NCBI GenBank assembly: GCA_049239925.1
Contig: JBMLTO010000073.1
Location: forward strand, 1-15,456
DNA length: 15,456 nt
Direction of reading: 5' to 3'
DNA from: Legionella_A sp049239925
GTDB taxonomy: Bacteria > Pseudomonadota > Gammaproteobacteria > Legionellales > Legionellaceae
In this document: in pieces, positions 1 to 7,859 of the stretch
How the letters are laid out: every line of letters begins with the position of its first letter
How positions within the stretch are numbered: position 1 is the first letter of the stretch
Program-made: the position numbers and the translations under genes
The notes under the pieces: model-generated
What the model saw: the letters and a program-made list of their open reading frames with translations, nothing else
What the model was told of the DNA's origin: nothing
Databases searched by the model: none

Positions 1-126
1 ACTTTCTCTGATGTCATGTGGGTCAAATAAGTATTTTTCAACGTCTGAAAATCAGATTGATTGACACAAATGCTCAAAAGAAAGCACCAATTCTTTGATC
101 GATCAGCTCACTTTAGCTGCCTAGAA

Positions 127-200
127 AGCCCTTCGAGACGCTTGCGTAGCACGCACCTCAGGGCGAACGGTCCTGGGAAAAATGGCTAAAGTCGAGACTG
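127..200. repeat. REP-like dispersed repeat, copy 1
   Basis: A GC-rich island in AT-rich DNA. Its left half can fold: CCCT and GAG near 129-137 pair with CTC and AGGG near 157-163, with an inner GCT/AGC stem. The core (CCCTTCGAG ... CTCAGGGCGAACGG) has the form of the short palindromic repeats spread through many proteobacterial genomes. The part from 153 to 200 recurs at 9978-10025 in the same orientation with 5 mismatches in 48 bases. The match includes the tail after the palindrome (CCTGGGAAAAATGGCTAAAG), so the repeat unit is longer than the hairpin itself. Confidence 0.75.
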
Positions 201-241
201 ACTCTCCTTCATTTTGTGGACAAAAATCTTCCATTTGTCAT

Positions 242-266
242 TTATTGATCTAAAAGTGATCAATAA
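242..266. repeat. 9-bp inverted repeat downstream of the NTPDase gene
   Basis: TTATTGATC at 242-250 is the exact reverse complement of GATCAATAA at 258-266, with a 7-base loop. It lies about 70 bases past the stop of the minus-strand nucleotidase gene and could be a weak terminator or protein site. There is no clear T-run on the minus strand after it, so a terminator role is uncertain. Confidence 0.4.
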
Positions 267-334
267 TGTTTTCATAGGTACTTTTTTTCGATACATTTCT
301 TCTAATACATACTGCTAATAACTGATGATAGTGA

Positions 335-1462
335 TTAATGCTGTTGTAATATAACACCTATCGTCCAATCTGCATTGGTATGGTTACTGAGCGTATTGAT
401 TGTTTGTCTTGATGACAAGCCATAACCATTGACAATAAGGGCATAGAAATAAGAAGCATTTAAACAATAGTTATGGATATACTCATTATCTGGATACTGC
501 GACTTGATGTATTGCCATTCTTGCTGACAATATATTTTATTACTTTTTGCTAATAACTCATCACTTGTAAATTGATTATGTTTAAAACCAAGAGATTTAT
601 CTTCGGATAATATTGCCAATCCCCCAATGGTATACCAATATTGCATGGGATTTGTATTTAAGACTGGTGCAACTAGACGATTAGTGTTGTGAACGGTATT
701 GATTAATTTTTCAACGTCACGTTGGCAACTATAAGCATCACCATTGGCTAAACCACTTGCAGGTAGTTGATAGTTTTTAGCAAAACAATTGTTTGCATCA
801 AGATATTGTTGTGACAATAGTGTTTGCCCCAACCCCAGGAAACTATGGGCAAAAAGGTTGATACGGTAACCATAAATATCCACTTGAATCAGATCATTAT
901 TAACTATATTGCCTGTATTTTGCACTGGAAATGTAATTTGTACGGATGCTCCTCCCATATCCATTACTCCAACCAATGGTTTACCTTTTTGAGTAAAGGC
1001 CCCTATTTGATAGTTAACTGATAACCAGCCGTAAACAGCCTCTTCTTGTCCGCTAATTGTTTTGATATTGTTGAGCAACCATTGGGGGTGATTGTTAAAC
1101 CAACTTGTAATCAGATGGTAATAACTATCTTGTTTTTTTTGTGAATGAAGACGCATGCCAGCTGTGGAATAAAAATAAAATGGTATATTTGTAACCGGGC
1201 TATTTGCAAATAATTTATCGAGATAATGATTAATAGTATTGGATTGGATATCAAGACTGGCAATACCTGGATTAATCTTATTAGACCAGATTTCTTTGAT
1301 ATTAATTGGATTGTGATTATCATCAAAATCATAGGCATAAATATGAGCTCGAGTGCCGGTACTACCAGCATCAACAACCCCCGTGCAATATTGTTGTGGA
1401 CAAACTGAATTGGTTGCATGGACGTTAGTAAAAAAAAATACCATCAATGCCAAGTAATACAT
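335..1462 (-). CDS. secreted GDA1/CD39-family nucleoside triphosphate diphosphohydrolase (ecto-NTPDase)
   Basis: Predicted apyrase-type enzyme that removes phosphates from NTPs and NDPs outside the cytoplasm. The N-terminus (residues 1-17, hydrophobic) looks like a signal peptide. The apyrase-conserved regions are present in order: DAGSTGTR (31-38), STAGMR (99-104), SGQEEAVYGW (137-146, with the family's catalytic Glu), MDMGGAS (167-173) and a final DWTIG (365-369). Six cysteines after the signal (21, 26, 226, 246, 312, 333) could form disulfides, which fits export. Length (375 aa) is close to the secreted NTPDase of Legionella pneumophila, which is needed for full intracellular growth; a similar role here is inference. 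It lies 63 bases downstream of comEC on the same strand, with a weak AGG motif before the ATG. The family is mostly eukaryotic. Confidence 0.9.
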   Translation of the reverse strand: MYYLALMVFFFTNVHATNSVCPQQYCTGVVDAGSTGTRAHIYAYDFDDNHNPINIKEIWSNKINPGIASLDIQSNTINHYLDKLFANSPVTNIPFYFYSTAGMRLHSQKKQDSYYHLITSWFNNHPQWLLNNIKTISGQEEAVYGWLSVNYQIGAFTQKGKPLVGVMDMGGASVQITFPVQNTGNIVNNDLIQVDIYGYRINLFAHSFLGLGQTLLSQQYLDANNCFAKNYQLPASGLANGDAYSCQRDVEKLINTVHNTNRLVAPVLNTNPMQYWYTIGGLAILSEDKSLGFKHNQFTSDELLAKSNKIYCQQEWQYIKSQYPDNEYIHNYCLNASYFYALIVNGYGLSSRQTINTLSNHTNADWTIGVILQQH

Positions 1463-1525
1463 AATCTTAAACCTAAAAAAGTGGATAGAGACTATTTTAC
1501 GTTAGCTAAATGAATTGTCAATTTT

Positions 1526-1552
1526 TTAATCAAAAAAATTTTTTTTGATTAA
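1526..1552. repeat. AT-rich palindrome at the 3' end of comEC
   Basis: TTAATC, seven A, eight T, GATTAA form a near-perfect 27-base palindrome that includes the comEC stop codon and its last codons (LIKKNFFD). It could be a weak terminator or a cruciform site; the stem has only two G:C pairs, so a strong terminator is unlikely. Confidence 0.45.
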
Positions 1553-3739
1553 GCATTGAGGCTGTATATTTCCTTGCTGCGGTAGTATAACACGCACGCT
1601 GCCGCAATCACTTGTATTGAATACCTTTACTTTCTTCTGCTGATAATGAACCATTGCTTCCTTGTGTGGAAAATGATACCGATTATCGAGTCCAAACGAT
1701 GCAATTGCATATTGTGGTGCAATTTGGGCAATAAATTCTTGTGATGATGACGTTTTACTGCCATGATGGGGAATGAGCATAGCTGTAGATTGTAGAGAGT
1801 GAGAATATTTTTGGATTAAATATTGCTCAGCTATTTTTTCAATATCACCTGTTAATAACATACGGCCAGCTTTAGTTATTATTTGCAGAATACAAGATTT
1901 GTTATTTTTACTATTCATTTTTTGAGTAATGGCAAAAAACTTAAAATTAACACCATCCCAAGTCCATGCCGGGTAATCATGGCATGAAAATCCACGTTTA
2001 TAAAACATGGGATCATCAACAATTAATTGTCCTATCGAGTATGTTGTTTCAAGTGATTTTAAACCTCCAAGATGATCTAAGTCTGGATGGCTAATAATGA
2101 CTGCATCTAATTTTTTTATTTTTAATCTGTCAAGATAAGGAATAATAGCTAGTTTAGCCATATCCCCTCCCCGATAAAATTTAACGCCAGTATCATAAAC
2201 TAATGTATGATTAGCCGTTCGCACAATGACGGATAAACCTTGTCCAACATCTAAAATATCAATGATGGCATCACCTAAGTTTACTGTCTCATAATAGGGA
2301 AAAAATGCCATAATCATTAATAGAATAGCTAGCGGTAATAATTCTGCAATCGACATAAATACAATGACAAACATGGCTATCATCAATGCAAGCGGCTGTA
2401 GTAATTGCTGAAAGGAGTAACTAATATTAATGAATGAAAAATAATCAATCCAATTCAGATAAGCTAGCAAAGCAACAATTGCCGCCTTGACGATACTCAC
2501 TAACCATGGAATCACAGCCCAAGGTGACAATAAGGTAATTAGTAATGCCAAGGGAACAATAATATAGCTAACCCAAGGGATCGCTAATAAATTGGCTGCA
2601 ACTCCATTAACAGCACCATATGAAAACCAAAATAAGGAAAGCGGCATTAAGCCTAGTAAGCATCCAATTTGCAACGATAGTGTTTTGAAAACAGGATTGA
2701 TTTGTATGCGTTGATTGGTTAAAACTAAAATGGCTACTGCTAAAAATGATAAATAAAACCCTGGCAGGAGCACAGAATGGGGTTCAAATATCAATACTGC
2801 TAATAATGCATACCGCCAAGCTTGCCATCCACTAAAGTAACTATTGCTGATATGCCGTAATGACATGAATATACAACCAATGAATGCTCGTTGAGCAGGA
2901 ACGGCAAAACCAGCAAGTAAGGCATAAATCAATGCTATGATGATTGCTGCAATACTAGCCGCCTTAGGCGCTGGGCAATGCAAACTTAGCCTACCGATAC
3001 GACACCATAGCCATTTGCATAAACGATAGGTCAATCCAGCTACCAAGCCTATATGTGCACCAGAAATAATCATAAGATGAATAATCCCCGTGCGTCTAAA
3101 CAGCGTCCATTGATCGTTATCAATATGACCAGTAACCCCTAAAGTAAGCGCTTGCAAAATCCCAAGAGTTTTCTCATTCTGATCAAGTTTTGCAAGGCAT
3201 GATGCCAAATATTCACGTAAGACGAGTAAGGAGTACCGTTGAGAATCATTAAGCAATCTCAAACTATGATCTTTTATATAACCAGTCCATACAATATGTC
3301 GTGCAGAAAGCCATTGCACATAATCGAAGCCACCAGGATTTCTGAGGTTAACTGCTTTTTTTAATGTTGCGATCATTTGCCAATATTGCCCTGCTTTAAT
3401 GAGTGGGCAATGCTCAAAACAGGTTATTAATAATAATGCTTTGATAGGGTTACCATTCAACTGTTGCGCTAAAAATTGGAATTGAACTTTACGATTGGTT
3501 TGATTAGGAATGGATACAACTTGACCTTGTAAAACAGCACGCGAGATGATATGACCAGTGGGCATACCAACATCATTAACATTGAATTGATGAAAATAAA
3601 ACCAAATTACAGCGGAAAAGAACCAAATAATGAGCGATAATCGCCATCTAAAAAATAGACATATCCATAAAAAAAACAAAGGATACGGATGCCTAAAGCA
3701 AGCGAATGCTGTCCCAGCAAAGAAACACAAAATTTCCAT
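1526..3739 (-). CDS. comEC: ComEC/Rec2 family DNA-uptake channel
   Basis: Inner-membrane protein expected to pass single-stranded DNA into the cytoplasm during natural transformation. Three parts are visible in order: an N-terminal membrane segment with a DUF4131-type domain (about 1-170), a many-helix Competence domain (about 205-480), and a C-terminal metallo-beta-lactamase-like domain (from about 490) with SHPDLDHLGG near residue 550, a LTGDIE motif near 630 and PHHGSK near 656. At 737 aa it is the usual length for gammaproteobacterial ComEC and appears intact. The ATG at 3739 has no clear ribosome binding site, so the exact start is a little uncertain, but the first hydrophobic helix begins right after it. 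It follows the RoxA-like gene by 87 bases on the same strand. No other competence gene is in view, so active transformation cannot be inferred from this alone. Confidence 0.92.
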   Translation of the reverse strand: MEILCFFAGTAFACFRHPYPLFFLWICLFFRWRLSLIIWFFSAVIWFYFHQFNVNDVGMPTGHIISRAVLQGQVVSIPNQTNRKVQFQFLAQQLNGNPIKALLLITCFEHCPLIKAGQYWQMIATLKKAVNLRNPGGFDYVQWLSARHIVWTGYIKDHSLRLLNDSQRYSLLVLREYLASCLAKLDQNEKTLGILQALTLGVTGHIDNDQWTLFRRTGIIHLMIISGAHIGLVAGLTYRLCKWLWCRIGRLSLHCPAPKAASIAAIIIALIYALLAGFAVPAQRAFIGCIFMSLRHISNSYFSGWQAWRYALLAVLIFEPHSVLLPGFYLSFLAVAILVLTNQRIQINPVFKTLSLQIGCLLGLMPLSLFWFSYGAVNGVAANLLAIPWVSYIIVPLALLITLLSPWAVIPWLVSIVKAAIVALLAYLNWIDYFSFINISYSFQQLLQPLALMIAMFVIVFMSIAELLPLAILLMIMAFFPYYETVNLGDAIIDILDVGQGLSVIVRTANHTLVYDTGVKFYRGGDMAKLAIIPYLDRLKIKKLDAVIISHPDLDHLGGLKSLETTYSIGQLIVDDPMFYKRGFSCHDYPAWTWDGVNFKFFAITQKMNSKNNKSCILQIITKAGRMLLTGDIEKIAEQYLIQKYSHSLQSTAMLIPHHGSKTSSSQEFIAQIAPQYAIASFGLDNRYHFPHKEAMVHYQQKKVKVFNTSDCGSVRVILPQQGNIQPQCLIKKNFFD

Positions 3740-3826
3740 ATGAGCGAGTGGTTGGAGTTTTCTACTCTAACTTTATTACAAAGCTACTATATAAAGCAAT
3801 TGGATATCTATTGATCAATCAAATTT

Positions 3827-5038
3827 TCAAGCTAGATCCTCAGTTTTAACTAAAACTAGCCATTGTAGTTGCCATAATTCATGCAGAAAAACTTGATTAT
3901 TATTACAATCTATCAATGGTTTTAAATTGTCTATCGGTAGAAAACGTTTGGTTGCAATTAGTTTAATTAAATCCACTGAAACATTCTCAATTGCCCATTC
4001 GCAACCATTAATAAAAAGCTGTAATTCACCATCATTCTGTTGCAAAGAAGGAATAGATTTTTCAAGGTAAGCAAATCGACAACAAGCATCACGTATTAAT
4101 CCTTTGCTAATACGTAGTTGTGCAATAAAATCGACTAAATGAAGCGATTGATGCTCGTCTAAAATCTCTGGTAAATCTTGCTCAATAGATGGATTAAGAG
4201 CGGTTGCAAAATGTGCGAACCATTTAGATAGTAGTTGTTCATCATGAAGAAATTGCTGCAGAGCATCTCTAGCATTTAACCAGGCTTGTTGCGGAATAGA
4301 TGCTGTTGATAAACAATAACTCCAATCAGGATCGCGATAAAATGAAGTGATAGGCTGTTCAGCTAAGTAATCAGTAAAACTATTCAATAATTCTTGTGTT
4401 TGATAGCTTCGATACCCAAATGAATACGTTATACAATCATTATCTAATGCAATACCATGGTGTCCAACATTAGGAGGTAAATAAAGTATATCACCTGGTG
4501 CTAGAATATATTCTTCTTCTACTATAAATTCGGCCATAATGCGTAAATCCAAATTAGGTAAACAATTGGATGGGATACATTTTTGTTGTGTTAGCGACCA
4601 TTTTCTGTAGCCATTTGCTTGTAAAAGAAATACATCATAGTTATCGTAATGCGGTCCGACACTGCCCTCTTTAACCGCATAACTAATCATGACATCATCA
4701 ATACGCCATTGGGGTAAAAAATTAAAATACTCCCACAGCAGAGCTATTTCAGGCACCAGTCGATCGACACCTTGTACTAATAAGGTCCAATGAGTAGCTG
4801 GTAAATTGACAAAATCATCTTCCGAAAAGGGACCATGACGTAATTGCCAATAAGGAAAAACTCCTGGTGTCTGTATAACGATACGGCTTTCAACATCTGA
4901 TTCTAGCGCAAGACCAGCCAGCTCATCAGCTGTTAGTGGCTGCTTGAAATTAGGCCACGCATTACGAATAATACATGGCTTTTGTTGCCAGTAATCTTGT
5001 AAAAAAGTTTTTACATCGATGGAGTTGAAGGTTAGCAT
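3827..5038 (-). CDS. roxA: JmjC-type ribosomal protein uL16 arginine hydroxylase (RoxA/YcfD-like)
   Basis: Predicted Fe(II)/2-oxoglutarate-dependent oxygenase. In E. coli the family member YcfD hydroxylates an arginine of ribosomal protein L16. The iron triad is recognisable: H130 and D132 in the PHYDNYD motif, and H193 in YLPPNVGHHG, at nearly the same positions as in YcfD. THWTLLVQGVDR (82-93) and FGYRS (207-211) are also typical of the bacterial JmjC/cupin-4 group. The C-terminal part (about 220-403) would be the dimerisation and winged-helix region. Length 403 aa against about 373 in E. coli. The ATG is preceded by AGAGAA at a fair distance. The gene stands 122 bases from the transporter gene upstream and is probably expressed on its own or with comEC. 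Confidence 0.88.
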   Translation of the reverse strand: MLTFNSIDVKTFLQDYWQQKPCIIRNAWPNFKQPLTADELAGLALESDVESRIVIQTPGVFPYWQLRHGPFSEDDFVNLPATHWTLLVQGVDRLVPEIALLWEYFNFLPQWRIDDVMISYAVKEGSVGPHYDNYDVFLLQANGYRKWSLTQQKCIPSNCLPNLDLRIMAEFIVEEEYILAPGDILYLPPNVGHHGIALDNDCITYSFGYRSYQTQELLNSFTDYLAEQPITSFYRDPDWSYCLSTASIPQQAWLNARDALQQFLHDEQLLSKWFAHFATALNPSIEQDLPEILDEHQSLHLVDFIAQLRISKGLIRDACCRFAYLEKSIPSLQQNDGELQLFINGCEWAIENVSVDLIKLIATKRFLPIDNLKPLIDCNNNQVFLHELWQLQWLVLVKTEDLA

Positions 5039-5160
5039 TTAAATTCTCTGTTTGTTATATCAAGACATCATCTGTAATTATTTTTGACAAATGTGACAAC
5101 CATTTTCATAAACAGCTTTGCTAATCCAGCAAGTGAAAGTAAGGAAGCAATAGGATGCAC

Positions 5161-6075
5161 TTAAATCCAATTTTCATTGGTAGTAAAAGCAATCGTAAGC
5201 CAACGTTGTGGACTTTCCTCTCCCATCGCATCACTAATTTCTTTACGGATTTCATCGAGTGCCTCTACGCCAGCGATGCGATACCCCTTGGGTAAAACAA
5301 TATGAATTTCAATGAATTGAGCTCGACCAATTTTAGCAACATAGCTTGAATAAGTTTTAAACCCACGACGTACAGCTAATTCATCAAGAAAATGGCGTAT
5401 TTCTTCATCTAAATCAAAAGGAGCGATTAATAGAATATCTCGAAAGGCATCTCTAACTGCAGCCATTGGAACAAAAATCAAACAGGTCGTTAGAACAGCT
5501 AGAATTAATGGATCAACGTATGGCGTTAAATAGCTATAGCTTGTTTTATTAATTAATGTTGCGATGCCAAAGGCAAGCAACAATGACAGCGATATAGAAG
5601 CAGACATGAGCCAGCTTTGAGTATCTAACCTTAAAAACTCAGAGTTAATTTTATGATTATGTTGTCTAACATAAATGTACATAATAACGGAAATGAGTGA
5701 CATCAACATGGCAAACACAAATGCCCAATCAAAATTTAGCTCTATACCACCCGATAACAAGCTTCCAATAGCATTGACCAATGCATAAGCACATAAAAGA
5801 ATAAGAACACTACCATTGAACACAATCACCATCGGTTCGACATGCCAATAGCCGTATTGGAAACGCCTATTACCTTCACTAGTAAGCAGTCTGGCAACTA
5901 AAAAAGCTAATATGGATACAGCTGTATCTACCATATCAAACATACCATCAAATACAATGGCTAATGATCCCGATAGTAGTCCAAATAAAACACTAGACAA
6001 CGCTAATAGAAAAGTCACTAAAATGGATACTTTGAGAATGCGTCTTTCCTCAGAACCATCCACATTTATACTCAC
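5161..6075 (-). CDS. CDF-family cation efflux transporter (divergent subfamily)
   Basis: Membrane protein with about six predicted helices and a soluble C-terminal domain (from about 210), as in cation diffusion facilitators. Helix 2 carries DGMFDMVD (D43, D47, D50), matching the two metal-site aspartates of this helix in YiiP. In helix 5, where classical members have HxxxD, this protein has SWLMS, so the classical Zn site A is incomplete. This resembles the group called predicted Co/Zn/Cd cation transporter (COG3965), so the substrate should be left open. A TTG at 6087 opens the same frame, but the GTG at 6075 is preferred: the bases TTGGAG overlapping the TTG form a good ribosome binding site 6 bases before the GTG. 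It lies 103 bases downstream of the dihydrouridine synthase gene. Confidence 0.85.
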   Translation of the reverse strand: MSINVDGSEERRILKVSILVTFLLALSSVLFGLLSGSLAIVFDGMFDMVDTAVSILAFLVARLLTSEGNRRFQYGYWHVEPMVIVFNGSVLILLCAYALVNAIGSLLSGGIELNFDWAFVFAMLMSLISVIMYIYVRQHNHKINSEFLRLDTQSWLMSASISLSLLLAFGIATLINKTSYSYLTPYVDPLILAVLTTCLIFVPMAAVRDAFRDILLIAPFDLDEEIRHFLDELAVRRGFKTYSSYVAKIGRAQFIEIHIVLPKGYRIAGVEALDEIRKEISDAMGEESPQRWLTIAFTTNENWI

Positions 6076-6178
6076 AATACGCTCCAATCTTTAATCAATT
6101 AAAACAACTAACAATAAATGCCTATTATCCACTTAAACAATATTCAAAAAGCAATTACATTGAACATCGCTGAGAGAG

Positions 6179-7159
6179 TTAATGATAACTAAAATATAGT
6201 ATAGCCACGCTTTCAATGTCATCAAGGTTTTTACAACAATAGATGGCTTTAAGAAATTCTTCTTTATTGTTCAATTGACGCCCATAATACTTTGCTAACT
6301 TGCGTGATTGAACGACAGCAAGTGTTTCATTGTTTAATAGCAAACTTAACTCTTTGCAATGCCTAACAAATAAGTGAGCAATCACTTCGGCTTTGGGTAA
6401 CTCAAATGGTTGTTGATGCGCTTGAGCAATTAACTGGCCTATTAGCCATGGTTGCCCTACCCCTGCCCTTGATACCATCACACCAGCACACCCTGTTGAT
6501 AACATCTTATTTAATGAATCTAAGCAAGAAACATCACCATTTCCGATGACCGGTATATCTAACGTATCAACAAAATAGTTAATTTGATCATAGTATGGAC
6601 CTTGCTGATAACTATCAGTCCAGTGTCTAGCGTGGACCGTAATAAAATTCAGGCCACTATTGCGTACGACCATTGCAACCTCTCTGTTATAATGGTCGTG
6701 ACTTTCTCCATCCACACGAATTTTGATTGACAGGGGTATATCGGTATTCGCTCTCATAGTGGCTATCAATTGTTCGAGTAGTTTAGCATCGGCTAATAAA
6801 CTTGAGCCAGAACCCTTTGCGCGTATCTTATTGACCGGACAACCACAGTTTAAGTCGATTAAATCAGCTCCATACTCTGTAGCAAGCTGTGTTGCTCTAG
6901 CAAGTTCGAGTGGCTCGCTGCCTGATAGTTGAAAACAAACAGGTCCTTCTAGAGGGTCTTTGTATATTAAGCGTTCTTTATATTTGTTTTCACCAATTAG
7001 CGTCTTACAAGAGATCATTTCAGTACAAGTGAATGCTGGTTTACTATATTCCCACGTTAAGCGCCTGAATGGTGCACAACTAATACCAGCAAGAGGACCT
7101 TGTATAATATTGACTGGAAAAGAACGTTGACCCAACTGAATTGCTGTAATTATACTCAA
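6179..7159 (-). CDS. dus: tRNA-dihydrouridine synthase (DusB-like, divergent)
   Basis: FMN enzyme that reduces uridines in tRNA to dihydrouridine. Seen in sequence: GPLAGISCAPFRRL (21-34, flavin-binding N-terminus), CFQLSG (75-80), the active-site stretch DLNCGCP (102-108, catalytic Cys most likely C107), IKIRVDG (145-151), VHARHW (175-180), IGNGD (205-209) and MVSRAGVGQPW (228-238, phosphate binding). The C-terminal helical part with KLAKYYGR resembles DusB, but the family assignment within Dus A/B/C is not certain. The start is a TTG only three bases after the TAA stop of the small upstream gene, and in the same frame (TAA ATA TTG), so no longer start is possible. Translation is probably coupled to the upstream gene, since only a weak GAG motif precedes the TTG. 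Length 326 aa is normal for the family. Confidence 0.9.
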   Translation of the reverse strand: MSIITAIQLGQRSFPVNIIQGPLAGISCAPFRRLTWEYSKPAFTCTEMISCKTLIGENKYKERLIYKDPLEGPVCFQLSGSEPLELARATQLATEYGADLIDLNCGCPVNKIRAKGSGSSLLADAKLLEQLIATMRANTDIPLSIKIRVDGESHDHYNREVAMVVRNSGLNFITVHARHWTDSYQQGPYYDQINYFVDTLDIPVIGNGDVSCLDSLNKMLSTGCAGVMVSRAGVGQPWLIGQLIAQAHQQPFELPKAEVIAHLFVRHCKELSLLLNNETLAVVQSRKLAKYYGRQLNNKEEFLKAIYCCKNLDDIESVAILYFSYH

Positions 7160-7162
7160 TAT

Positions 7163-7507
7163 TTACTCGCTTGTTGCGCGGTTAGCAACGCTCAATCGTT
7201 TGAACAATTTAATAGCTGCCATAGCTAGCATTGCTAAACAAGTCCATGAAAAAATTGCACTGGCAAATCCGTGCCCCATGAATAAGCTTGCAAATAAACT
7301 ACCGAGCAAAAAACCAGTTAAAGGCCCCTGCCATCTCTGCCGCATTGTTTTATGATTGAGCTGGTTTTTGGTTGGCTTGTAGAACATATGGCTACTACGA
7401 TGCATAGAAAAACCATGACCGCCTCTGAATCCTCGTGCCGCAACATCAGTAACAACAATACCAAAACTCATCAAAATAGCCACACTAACTGCAACGAATT
7501 TAATCAT
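7163..7507 (-). CDS. small exported/membrane protein resembling the N-terminal part of Tim44-like proteins
   Basis: A 114-aa protein with a signal-like N-terminus (residues 1-24, ending VAARGF), a Gly/His/Ser/Arg-rich stretch, then RQRWQGPLTGFLLGSLFASLFMGHGF (about 57-82) and a second hydrophobic segment. The RW-GPL-G-L-GSL-ASLF pattern resembles the segment before the Tim44 domain in bacterial Tim44-like proteins; that domain itself is absent. The ATG at 7507 is preferred over the upstream in-frame ATG at 7537: it has AGGCGG seven bases before it, and a perfect TATAAT at 7539-7544 would place the transcript start downstream of 7537. It is followed after three bases by the dihydrouridine synthase, so the two form an operon. 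Function unknown. Confidence 0.7.
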   Translation of the reverse strand: MIKFVAVSVAILMSFGIVVTDVAARGFRGGHGFSMHRSSHMFYKPTKNQLNHKTMRQRWQGPLTGFLLGSLFASLFMGHGFASAIFSWTCLAMLAMAAIKLFKRLSVANRATSE

Positions 7508-7538
7508 CAAAAAACCGCCTAAGTAAATGAAATACATG

Positions 7539-7544
7539 ATTATA
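7539..7544 (-). promoter_or_regulatory. candidate -10 box for the small protein/dus operon
   Basis: Read on the minus strand this is a perfect TATAAT, about 31 bases before the preferred start at 7507. No good -35 hexamer is seen at 17 bases' spacing (CACCTA), so the promoter is tentative. Confidence 0.4.
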
Positions 7545-7573
7545 ATGCTAATTGTCCTGAATAGGTGTACTTA

Positions 7574-7729
7574 TCATTTAAAAAATATTTTTTTGATAAA
7601 TTTAAGAAGAGAACGAAAAAGAACAGAGCCAGGTCCTTCTTTTTGACTGTTATCCATAATGTCTAGAAACGCTATTTGATCATAATCACCAGGCACATTC
7701 AATTTTTTTAGCTTATCTTTATCAATGCC
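7574..7729 (-). pseudogene. decayed C-terminal gene remnant (unidentified)
   Basis: A minus-strand frame of 51 codons, ending with TGA at 7574-7576 and closed at its upstream end by a TAA at 7730-7732. It reads like coding sequence (charged N-terminal part, GPGSVLFRSLLKF, basic/hydrophobic tail), but has no credible start: the only ATG is at residue 25, and TTG/GTG codons before it have no ribosome binding site. It is most likely the tail of a gene whose front has been lost, perhaps linked to the foreign-looking DNA just to its right. The family is not recognised. A very short real gene is the alternative. Confidence 0.35.
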
Positions 7730-7739
7730 TTAAACTAAC

Positions 7740-7805
7740 TATTCGTGAGGAACTCTTAGGAACCAGTCGCGGCACCTAGGCGGGAGGATGAATTGTCAAC
7801 ACGCC
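7740..7805 (+). other. GC-rich patch, possible right end of an IS200/IS605-type element
   Basis: This patch is clearly richer in G+C than its surroundings. On the plus strand a short frame ends at TAG (REELLGTSRGT, then stop) and is followed by GGCGGGAGGATG and TTGTCAAC. The order 'end of a frame, then G-rich GGAGGATG, then TCAAC' resembles the right ends of TnpB-carrying IS200/IS605 elements, as far as I remember them. No transposase or TnpB domain is visible, so this would be only a scar. The rest of the 7538-7859 gap holds nothing else recognisable. Confidence 0.25.
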
Positions 7806-7859
7806 CTATGCAAAAAGAAAGACTGTTCGTATACATAGATTTTTGAGTGCTAATTAGAG

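Larger units (their letters stand above)
1..334. other. non-coding left edge with REP-like repeat
   Basis: No convincing gene is seen in this stretch, which lies downstream of the minus-strand nucleotidase gene. It contains a GC-rich REP-like element (about 127-200) and a 9-bp inverted repeat at 242-266. A short open plus-strand frame ends with TGA at 62-64 and could be the tail of a gene outside the window, but it is too short to support. Confidence 0.5.

Noticed and set aside
1..64. C-terminal end of a plus-strand gene at the left edge
   Set aside because: Only about 20 codons are open before the stop, which is not above chance.
7508..7537. Earlier ATG for the small Tim44-like protein
   Set aside because: It has no ribosome binding site at a usable distance and would lie at or before the probable transcript start; the ATG at 7507 has AGGCGG and gives a cleaner signal peptide.
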